A stretch of DNA of 64,000 nucleotides, taken from contig NZ_AQYA01000025.1 in assembly GCF_000376985.1 (NCBI RefSeq), positions 1 to 64,000 of the forward strand, in the 5' to 3' direction. A program made the translations under genes and the position numbers. Each line of letters begins with the position of its first letter. Positions within the stretch are counted from its first letter, which is position 1. This document shows, piece after piece, positions 58,558 through 64,000 of the stretch. This stretch comes from Streptococcus henryi DSM 19005 (lineage in GTDB: Bacteria; Bacillota; Bacilli; Lactobacillales; Streptococcaceae). Below the pieces are notes generated by a model. It had not been told where the DNA came from and did not search any database. It saw nothing but the letters and a program-made list of their open reading frames with translations.

Positions 58558-58818
58558 TCATTTAGCTAATTTCTTAGCCTCGTTGTAAAATTTCGTAAAT
58601 AATTGGCGATTAGTTTCGATTTCATAATCGGGTAATAATTCCATTTCTTCTAGAACATTCTCATTTAAATAATCGAATAAGGTTTCGTTTTCAGTAATAA
58701 GCTTATTTCCATTATCTCCGGTTAGCCAATCGCCGAGATCAAAAGAGAAGTCCCAAACGCTGATTTCTCCATCAAGAACATCTGAAAACATATTTAATAT
58801 TTCATTAGTTGCAGTCAT
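58558..58818 (-). CDS. Small acidic hypothetical protein, possible immunity or antitoxin
   Basis: An 86-residue, strongly acidic cytoplasmic protein (many D and E; F-D-L-G-D-W-L-T-G-D-N-G-N segment). Not recognised. Its ATG overlaps by 14 nt the end of a decayed upstream frame, an arrangement common for a toxin followed by its immunity gene. It has its own terminator. The immunity role is a guess from context and composition. Confidence 0.6.
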   Translation of the reverse strand: MTATNEILNMFSDVLDGEISVWDFSFDLGDWLTGDNGNKLITENETLFDYLNENVLEEMELLPDYEIETNRQLFTKFYNEAKKLAK

Positions 58819-59137
58819 TGTCTATCACCGTCCGATCTTTCTGGGGAATATTTTTTCCTTTTTCTTGCTGCTTCTTAATGTCATCTAAACAGCATATTTT
58901 TCTCTGATTTCGTAAAAATAATAACCTTGTCGTTTGTCCCTGACATCTCTGATTTTCCCGTCTTTAGTTGAATGATGAGTGGTTCAAAATGGTATCGTAA
59001 TTATGTTAAAAAGTTCCGTTTTTATGCCACGTTCGATTAATATATCTAGCAATGCCGTGATTGTCGAAGAGAATACCGTCTTTTCTAAAGTTAAAGTATG
59101 CCTCTACTGCCTGCTTTTTCCGCGTTTTGCTCAATGG
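58805..59137 (-). pseudogene. Decayed coding remnant upstream of the 86-residue gene
   Basis: Protein-like segments appear in successive frames, broken by stops: one at 59006-59137 containing D-G-I-L-F-D-N-H-G-I-A-R-Y and ending W-H-K-N-G-T-F; one at about 58890-58970 (R-D-K-R-Q-G-Y-Y-F-Y-E-I-R-E-K-Y-A); and one ending K-D-R-T-V-I-D-N-D-C-N at 58805. Together they look like the C-terminal part of one frameshifted gene. The family is not recognised. Confidence 0.4.
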
Positions 59138-59288
59138 CTATTTGGTATCACCATTATAATAATTTACTACTCGGGGTCAGGTTGTAAAAGCTTAAATTCT
59201 TCACTGTTATTGTACTTTAAATTAACGAAATTAGCTAATTTTTAGGCATTTTTTCAGACCTTAAAATAGATTTAAAATCGTCATACTA

Positions 59289-59489
59289 ATGGCTAAGAAT
59301 CTCAAATTAAAAGCAGCGCGTGCTGGAAAAGATTTGTCTCAGCAGGCATTGGCTGATTTGGTGGGAGTATCTAGGCAAACAATTGCTGCTGTGGAAAAGG
59401 GAGACTATAATCCGACAATCAATCTTTGTATTGCCATTTGTCGAGCTCTAGATAAGACACTTGACCAACTTTTTTGGGATGAAAACTAG
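59289..59489 (+). CDS. XRE-family HTH regulator
   Basis: A 66-residue DNA-binding protein that is almost wholly one Cro/CI-type helix-turn-helix (L-S-Q-Q-A-L-A-D-L-V-G-V-S-R-Q-T-I), ending L-D-Q-L-F-W. No Shine-Dalgarno is visible; a TAAAAT lies 10 nt before the ATG, so the leader may be very short. Such small regulators often pair with a membrane protein, not seen here. Confidence 0.85.
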   Translation: MAKNLKLKAARAGKDLSQQALADLVGVSRQTIAAVEKGDYNPTINLCIAICRALDKTLDQLFWDEN

Positions 59490-59556
59490 GTTTAAAATGG
59501 TGCAAATCAAGCATATTTATAGGAAAACGGTTTACTCTTAAAACCTTTAAAAAGCC

Positions 59557-59640
59557 TAGACTGCTCTGCTATTTTTTCAAAAAATAATTCAAAAAAATCT
59601 GTTCAAATAACTTGCTTTGGTCCTGTTTTTTTGGTATTAT
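59557..59640 (+). promoter_or_regulatory. rplM promoter region
   Basis: TTGCTT (59612-59617), 17 nt, TATTAT (59635-59640) with TGG before it. Upstream at 59563 lies another GCTCTGCTATTTT word with TAGACT before it, resembling the rpmH and rpsO promoter spacers. Confidence 0.65.
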
Positions 59641-59649
59641 GATAGACGG

Positions 59650-59730
59650 TATTGTTTACCCCATTTGAAAGGCCCCGGAACCTTCCAAATAACTTTTGGT
59701 GGGACGGAACACCCGCCACCCGTAAACAAA
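59650..59730 (+). promoter_or_regulatory. L13 ribosomal protein leader
   Basis: GTTTAC (59654-59659) closes with GTAAAC (59722-59727) around a GC-rich folded core including GGTGGGACGGAACACCCGCC. This matches the Firmicutes L13 leader, an autoregulatory mRNA structure before rplM-rpsI. Confidence 0.8.
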
Positions 59731-59756
59731 TAATCGAACTATATATAGGAGAACTC

Positions 59757-60203
59757 ATGAACAAAACAACATTTATGGCTAAACCAGGCCAAGTTGAACG
59801 TAAATGGTACGTAGTAGACGCTACTGATGTGCCACTTGGACGTCTTTCTGCAGTAGTTGCTAGCGTACTTCGCGGAAAAAACAAACCAACTTTCACACCA
59901 CACACTGATACAGGTGACTTCGTGATCGTTATCAATGCTGAAAAAGTTAAATTGACTGGTAAAAAAGCAACTGATAAAATCTACTACACTCACTCAATGT
60001 ATCCAGGTGGTTTGAAACAAATCTCTGCTGGTGAACTTCGTTCTAAAAACGCTGTACGTTTGATCGAAAAATCAGTTAAAGGTATGCTTCCACATAACAC
60101 TCTTGGACGCGCACAAGGCATGAAATTGAAAGTATTTGTTGGCGCTGAGCACACACACGCTGCACAACAACCAGAAGTACTTGATATCTCAGGACTTATC
60201 TAA
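59757..60203 (+). CDS. rplM: Ribosomal protein L13
   Basis: A 148-residue large-subunit protein. The ATG at 59757 has AGGAGA before it; the longer frame crosses the L13 leader and is not used. [11 protein letters not shown] and the [10 protein letters not shown] motif are conserved. Operon with rpsI. Confidence 0.96.
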   Translation: MNKTTFMAKPGQVERKWYVVDATDVPLGRLSAVVASVLRGKNKPTFTPHTDTGDFVIVINAEKVKLTGKKATDKIYYTHSMYPGGLKQISAGELRSKNAVRLIEKSVKGMLPHNTLGRAQGMKLKVFVGAEHTHAAQQPEVLDISGLI

Positions 60204-60223
60204 GAGAAAGGAGCATTTAAATA

Positions 60224-60616
60224 ATGGCACAAGCACAATATGCAGGTACTGGCCGTCGTAAAAACGCTGTTGCACGCGTTCGTTTGGTTCCAGGTACTGG
60301 TAAAATTACTGTTAACAAAAAAGATGTAGAAGAGTACATCCCACACGCTGACCTTCGTTTGGTTATCAACCAACCTTTTGCAGTTACTTCAACTCAAGGT
60401 TCATACGACGTTTTCGTTAACGTTGTAGGTGGTGGTTACGCCGGTCAATCAGGAGCTATCCGTCACGGTATCGCTCGCGCACTTCTTCAAGTTGACCCAG
60501 ATTTCCGCGATTCATTGAAACGCGCTGGTCTTCTTACACGTGACGCACGTATGGTTGAACGTAAAAAACCAGGTCTTAAGAAAGCTCGTAAGGCTTCACA
60601 ATTCTCAAAACGTTAA
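60224..60616 (+). CDS. rpsI: Ribosomal protein S9
   Basis: A 130-residue small-subunit protein. Conserved [12 protein letters not shown] start and K-K-A-R-K-A-x-Q-F-S-K-R end that reaches the decoding site. AAAGGAG precedes the ATG. Its 3' end is a known target for streptococcal integrative elements, and an integrase gene lies directly downstream in the opposite direction; the reading frame is intact. Confidence 0.96.
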   Translation: MAQAQYAGTGRRKNAVARVRLVPGTGKITVNKKDVEEYIPHADLRLVINQPFAVTSTQGSYDVFVNVVGGGYAGQSGAIRHGIARALLQVDPDFRDSLKRAGLLTRDARMVERKKPGLKKARKASQFSKR

Positions 60617-60640
60617 TATATACCGTTATATCAACGTTTG
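60590..60640. other. Probable attachment site (attL) at the rpsI 3' end
   Basis: An inward-facing tyrosine integrase begins 110 bp beyond the rpsI stop, the usual layout for elements that insert at the end of rpsI. The second copy of the core (around CTCAAAACGTTAA) was not found in the rest of the window, so the right end is lost or lies outside. Confidence 0.45.
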
Positions 60641-60642
60641 TG

Positions 60643-60677
60643 GACATTCAAGATTTTTATCTTGGATGTCTTTTTTT
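60643..60677 (+). terminator. rpsI terminator
   Basis: GACATTCAAGAT, loop TTTT, ATCTTGGATGTC (one G-U), then T7. Confidence 0.9.
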
Positions 60678-60693
60678 GTCCAAAAATCAAAAG

Positions 60694-60725
60694 TTAACAC
60701 CAAAATTAACACCAAATTAACACCA
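60694..60725. repeat. Three direct repeats TTAACACCA, probable integrase arm sites
   Basis: TTAACACCA occurs at 60694, 60706 and 60717, with steps of 12 and 11 bp (one helical turn), between the rpsI end and the integrase stop. Tyrosine integrases with an arm-binding domain bind such repeats. Confidence 0.7.
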
Positions 60726-61943
60726 TTAGTTTTTGAGACTCCTAAAGGCAGTTACACCAGCTGGTTGTCTGACAGTAGTTTTGGTGTTGATATAGGTCTT
60801 AGTAATAGACTGGTCACTATGGGTAAGAGCCTCTGAAATTTCAGCTAATGATAGTCCTGCTTTTTTCGCCAACGTAGCTCCAGTATGTCTGAGTTTATGA
60901 GGAGAAGCAGGAGCCAAATCTGGGTGACGTCTTCTGATAGAATTCATTCTGTAGTTTAGATAGTCAATATGAAGGACAACATTGATGTTATTTTTGCGGT
61001 CATTGTAGGTGAAAACAAATTGATTATTAGTTTGTCTGATACCAAATTGTTTAAGTTCTGCTTTTTGAAGTTCCTTCCACTTTTTAAGTAAATCCATCAG
61101 TTCAATTGGTGCATGGAAAAGGGTCTTCTTTCCACCTTTGGTAGATTTTACAGTACCAAATTGATCCAGTGCATTCTCAATCAAGATTTCATTAGTCTTG
61201 AAATTGATGTGTTTCCACTGTAAAGCGTAAGATTCAGACTTCCTATCGGAAAGAAAGAAGGTTGTATAGAAGAGAACATAGTCTTTGAATTCAATCAATC
61301 CCTTTTCTAAGTCCTCATCAAAGGCTAATAGCCAGTAGCGGAGCTCATCTTCATCAAGCGATAAATCTTCTTCTCGCTTACTATCTTTAAGCATTTGCTT
61401 TTTGGTTGCTTTAATCCGACTGATTGTTTTGTGCAATCTATTGATTGGGATATAGTCTAATTCTTCAGCCCAATCAAAGACTGAATTGATATATCCTCGA
61501 ATAGCTTTAAAATTCGCAAAGCTATTAGCTTTAGGAGTGAGAAGGTTCAAGACAAGTTGCTTATTATCGTTTAGATAACTGAGGGAATACTTTCCAAGTA
61601 GCGGGATAATGTGTAACCTAAACAAGTTTTCCGTCTGAAAAATCGTAGCACGTGTAGGAGGTTTGTTAGTAGATGTTGTTTGCCCTGCTTTATACGGTTC
61701 TAACCAAACGTCCTTATAGAAGTCATCAAAAAGGATATCTTCCTTCTTGATTGGTTTTTGATAATGTTTGTTGTGCCGTGCTTTTTCAATATCCACTGAT
61801 AATTTTAACTCAGCTTCCTTGGCCTCCCTTCTTGTCTTAAAGCGCTTTTGGTAGAGTTTACTAAGTCCAAGTTTAGATTGAACATCGTCAGGAATATAGA
61901 CACGGAGTTGATAGGTTCCATTTTTTGTTCTCTTAATTGACAT
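60726..61943 (-). CDS. int: Tyrosine site-specific integrase
   Basis: A 405-residue recombinase of the ICE/phage type. N-terminal arm-binding domain (about 1-65), SAM-like core-binding domain (about 70-185), catalytic domain (about 190-395) with Arg234, His349-x-x-Arg352-His353, His375 and Tyr384, so all catalytic residues are present. Together with the excisionase gene just upstream it marks an element at rpsI. No conjugation or mobilisation genes are visible. Confidence 0.93.
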   Translation of the reverse strand: MSIKRTKNGTYQLRVYIPDDVQSKLGLSKLYQKRFKTRREAKEAELKLSVDIEKARHNKHYQKPIKKEDILFDDFYKDVWLEPYKAGQTTSTNKPPTRATIFQTENLFRLHIIPLLGKYSLSYLNDNKQLVLNLLTPKANSFANFKAIRGYINSVFDWAEELDYIPINRLHKTISRIKATKKQMLKDSKREEDLSLDEDELRYWLLAFDEDLEKGLIEFKDYVLFYTTFFLSDRKSESYALQWKHINFKTNEILIENALDQFGTVKSTKGGKKTLFHAPIELMDLLKKWKELQKAELKQFGIRQTNNQFVFTYNDRKNNINVVLHIDYLNYRMNSIRRRHPDLAPASPHKLRHTGATLAKKAGLSLAEISEALTHSDQSITKTYINTKTTVRQPAGVTAFRSLKN

Positions 61944-61958
61944 TAATTGTAATCCTTT

Positions 61959-62231
61959 CTATGCTGAAATTTCAAGACGGGTCATCCATTGGTTAACACT
62001 TTCTTTATTGAAACGAATTGATTTACCGATTTTAATGTAGGGTAATCCCATGGAAATCCATAGGTCTAGGGTGTTGTTTGAAATACCGAGATAGTCACAA
62101 GTTTGTCGTTTATTCAAAAAAGGAGAATCTGCACCAACAGACTCTCTAGCATTTTTGATTTCGGATTTAATAAGTTCTCCAATCATTTGTTGGATTTCTA
62201 ATGTTTGTTCTTCTGCTAACATAACTTGCAT
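61959..62231 (-). CDS. Excisionase-like helix-turn-helix protein
   Basis: A protein of 90 residues with a MerR-type winged helix (HTH_17) at about 40-88: Y-L-G-I-S-N-N-T-L-D-L-W-I and Y-I-K-I-G-K-S-I-R-F. The ATG at 62231 was chosen with GGAG ten bases before; the longer frame has only a TTG start. Directs excision with the integrase 15 bp downstream. Confidence 0.83.
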   Translation of the reverse strand: MQVMLAEEQTLEIQQMIGELIKSEIKNARESVGADSPFLNKRQTCDYLGISNNTLDLWISMGLPYIKIGKSIRFNKESVNQWMTRLEISA

Positions 62232-62260
62232 AGCTTGTATGCTCCTTTCTTTTAAAAGCA

Positions 62261-62320
62261 AAAAAACAAGTCAGTAGCGACTTGTTTTAGGAGATTATGA
62301 AAAAGAAAAGTTTTAGGATT
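62261..62320 (-). ncRNA. CiaR-type small RNA (csRNA-like), copy B
   Basis: A minus-strand transcript of about 60 nt. An unpaired 5' part contains CATAATCTCCT, the exact complement of a Shine-Dalgarno plus start codon (AGGAGATTATG). It ends in a perfect hairpin AAAACAAGTC/GACTTGTTTT (62263-62272 with 62279-62288) and a U-run. Shares its 5' half with copy A at 28.5 kb. It lies between the excisionase and CHAP genes. Confidence 0.8.
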
Positions 62321-62326
62321 GATAGT

Positions 62327-62359
62327 AGTATAGCTTTATGAACTTAAACAATCCTTAAC
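62327..62359 (-). promoter_or_regulatory. CiaR box and -10 for sRNA copy B
   Basis: Minus strand GTTAAG (62354-62359), 5 nt, TTTAAG (62343-62348), 10 nt, TATACT (62327-62332). Matches the NTTAAG-N5-WTTAAG CiaR site fully. It begins at the last base of the CHAP stop codon. Confidence 0.8.
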
Positions 62360-62946
62360 TACTTCCCAATGACATAAGTAAATTGTTTGGCGGTTTCTGC
62401 ATCAAATACACGGTATGAAATGACACCCAAACCTAGTGCATTTGATTCTGACACCAAAATAGAGCCATCTGATTTTACTTGTTCGACAAAGACAACGTGT
62501 CCGTATGTTGGATCAGAGTTTGCTTGACCAGGCGCAAATGAAATGGCTGAGTGCTCGGTAGGCGTATGTGTGGTTTGATAACCTGCTTTGTTTCTCCAAT
62601 CGCCACCATTACCCATGTACATATCATAAGAGATACCAAATTCTTTTGCTCGGTTATAGACAAACCATGTACATTGTCCCCAAGGGTAACTCGTTGCAGT
62701 GTATCCTGAAGTATCAATCGTCTTAACGAGACTATAGCCATCAGGAACACCACTTGCCGTCACGCCTCCTCCATCACGGGATTGACCAGCAGTGATACCA
62801 TACCTATGGACAAGAAGATTATGACTATAGGCTTCCCCATCTGACCAATGCTCTACATAGGTTTGACCTTCAATGACTGAAGCAGAACTGGTTGATGTTA
62901 TACTACTTGCTCCCACAAAAAGAAAAAGCACCGCAAATAAGGGTGC
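62359..62946 (-). pseudogene. CHAP-domain secreted peptidoglycan hydrolase, 5' end lost
   Basis: About 195 codons on the minus strand. The frame starts inside a signal peptide (A-V-L-F-L-F-V-G-A-S-S) with no Met; the first possible start is a GTG at 62931 without a ribosome site, and a stop lies at 62947. The rest has a linker and a CHAP domain with Cys in W-G-Q-C-T-W-F-V-Y and His in Y-G-H-V-V-F-V. The upstream DNA belongs to another gene, so a deletion removed its start. Confidence 0.75.
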
Positions 62947-62949
62947 TCA

Positions 62950-63371
62950 GTTCAGTTTGGTTTCCAGAAGGAACTTGGTATGATTTCTTTTTAGACATTT
63001 CGTATTCAGGAAATACAAGATTATCTGTTTATAGAGAAAAGGAACTTATTCCAGCATTTGCGAAAGAAGGAGCGATTATCCCGCTAAATAGTAAGGTAGA
63101 TCCGTTGGGGGCAGAGTTGCCAGAACTACTTGAGTGGCACTTGTTCCCAGAAAAATCAAATGTATTTCATTTAATAGAAGATAATGAAGATGGTCAAAGA
63201 AGCGTAACCTCGTTAGAATATGATTGGATACATGGTAAGGTAAAACTCTCAATTGATGATCCGAAAAATGTAATTCCAAAAAATCGTCAGCACAAACTAA
63301 TCTTCCATTACACAAATCAAACATCACTACTATTGGAAAATAAAGACCGAAGTGTTGATTTTAATGCTTAA
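62950..63371 (+). pseudogene. C-terminal fragment of a GH31 alpha-glycosidase
   Basis: About 140 codons beginning S-V-W-F-P-E-G-T-W-Y-D-F-F, the well-known segment after the catalytic domain of family 31 glycosidases, and running to a normal stop. The catalytic barrel is missing. It faces the truncated CHAP gene, with the junction at about 62946-62955. Confidence 0.75.
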
Positions 63372-63566
63372 AAATATCACCCTCGCAGAGAAGACTTTAC
63401 AAAGCGAATTACTTCTTGTCTGCAAATGGCAGAAATAGCCTATGATATCAAGCACAAAGTCATTGCACAAATGAAAGAATGTGTAGAAATTCAAAAATTC
63501 TTTAGTGTACTAAATAGATATGACGATACTTTACGTGGAATACTAACCGAAATTATCTATACTAGT
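63372..63566 (+). other. Open stretch after the GH31 stop, possible remnant
   Basis: The same frame stays open for 64 codons after the GH31 stop (contains M-A-E-I-A-Y-D-I-K-H-K-V-I-A-Q-M). There is no ribosome site. A one-base shift near 63540 would extend it. Not recognised; perhaps another gene fragment. Confidence 0.3.
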
Positions 63567-63590
63567 CAAATTTAAACTCACCTCCTAGGG

Positions 63591-63618
63591 CAGCTCCTTC
63601 ATCACAAAGGAGCTGAAT
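63591..63618. terminator. Hairpin after the gene remnants
   Basis: CAGCTCCTT, loop CATCAC, AAAGGAGCTG; little T-tract on either side. Confidence 0.5.
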
Positions 63619-63799
63619 TATAAATTAAAAAATATATCAATACATAAATAAAGTGAGTTAAAACAAAAGAAAAAAATGAAATTCGAAAAATTTTTATTTT
63701 ATTTATTCTGTAATTCGAAAATGAAAAATATAAAAAGGGTAGCTACTTGAAAACAACCGAAAAAGAAATTGAAAACTTTCAAAAAATATTTCAAATCTG

Positions 63800-64000
63800 T
63801 TGACATGAAACTCTGACTTTGGTATACTAAGTAAGTTGTCAAAAGCCAGACGGTTAAGAGAGTTGAGCAAAAAAAATCTCACAAAGTTCTTGACAGAGCG
63901 TTTAGGATTTGATAGAATAATAAAGCTGTCAAACGAGAGCGGTAAAGCATTTGTCAAAACTTTTTTTAAAAAAAGAGTTGACAAACTTGCTAGAGTTTGA
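63800..64000 (+). promoter_or_regulatory. Three tandem strong promoters, probably of an rRNA operon
   Basis: TTGACA at 63800, 63890 and 63978. The first two are followed after exactly 17 nt by TATACT (63823) and TAGAAT (63913). The third has its 17-nt spacer ending on the last base of the window. Starts are 90 and 88 bp apart, and the segments between resemble each other (G-T/C-TGTCAAA ... GACGGTTAAG / GAGCGGTAAAG). Upstream is very AT-rich. This is the layout of rrn promoters in streptococci; the rRNA genes themselves are outside. Confidence 0.7.

Noticed and set aside
58979-59245. 88-codon plus-strand frame
   Set aside because: No ribosome site, odd composition, and it runs opposite to protein-like minus-strand segments of a decayed gene.
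63703-63984. 93-codon minus-strand frame at the window end
   Set aside because: It is made of AT-rich, F/L/S-rich codons across the tandem promoter region and has no ribosome site.

Overview
The window is a low-GC Firmicutes chromosome segment that fits a member of the Streptococcus salivarius group (S. salivarius / S. thermophilus / S. vestibularis). The grounds are gene content and order: an ami oligopeptide operon with one substrate-binding protein, argG/argH, rnpA-yidC-khpB, rpmH, fba, polA, perR, rpsO, xpt/pbuX, pnp-sseB-cysE, a sodium-pump oxaloacetate decarboxylase, cysS-mrnC-rlmB-rae1 and rplM-rpsI. Many promoters are extended -10 (TGnTATAAT), as is usual in streptococci. No tRNA, complete rRNA gene or CRISPR array was seen. 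All identifications rest on reading the sequence; no database search was possible.

Layout. 1-607: the 5' end of an IS1182-type transposase and a cluster of small perfect hairpins. 608-4512: three tandem minus-strand DacA-type penicillin-binding proteins, one with two of its three catalytic motifs lost. 4.9-11.4 kb: ami operon. 11.6-14.6 kb: argG and argH around a strongly folded probable ncRNA. 14.7-16.8 kb: rnpA-yidC-khpB. 17-19.6 kb: ABC transporter plus LytTR regulator plus DUF3021 protein, preceded by two direct repeats 21 bp apart. 19.7-23.8 kb: rpmH, fba, polA. 23.9-28.2 kb: a beta-glucoside operon (bglP-bglA-licT) with cre and RAT sites, followed by a second, broken copy of the polA 3' end. 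28.5-30.4 kb: a CiaR-type small RNA, CoA-binding protein, perR, rpsO. 30.5-33.2 kb: a two-gene operon of a papain-like protease and a trypsin-NUC1 nuclease fusion, both apparently cytoplasmic. 33.6-41 kb: MFS transporter, FetAB-type exporter under a near-perfect PerR box, divergent xpt and pbuX with paired PurBoxes, FNT channel, Hsp20. 41.4-46.8 kb: pnp (with a leader hairpin), sseB, cysE, phosphorylase, a 54-residue membrane protein, a RibD-type reductase. 47-50.5 kb: oad operon with a cre on its -35. 50.7-58.2 kb: cysS-mrnC-rlmB-rae1, a degV/fakB gene with a FabT box, and a large secreted nuclease with PurBoxes. 58.5-64 kb: accessory zone with a decayed gene and small partner, an XRE regulator, rplM-rpsI, an integrase/excisionase pair at the rpsI 3' end, a second CiaR-type sRNA, a CHAP gene fused at a deletion junction to a glycoside hydrolase family 31 tail, and three evenly spaced strong promoters facing out of the window (probably an rRNA operon).

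How it works together. Several predicted regulons meet here. CcpA cre sites cover the -35 boxes of the beta-glucoside and oxaloacetate decarboxylase operons. The same two-PurBox layout sits before the xanthine permease and the extracellular nuclease, which suggests joint control of purine uptake and DNA scavenging. PerR is encoded 6 kb from an iron-export operon carrying its box. FabT probably controls the degV/fakB gene. Two short CiaR-driven RNAs carry anti-Shine-Dalgarno segments. Three genes (polA, fetA-like, rlmB) have extended -10 boxes ending exactly 6 nt before the start codon and are probably leaderless.
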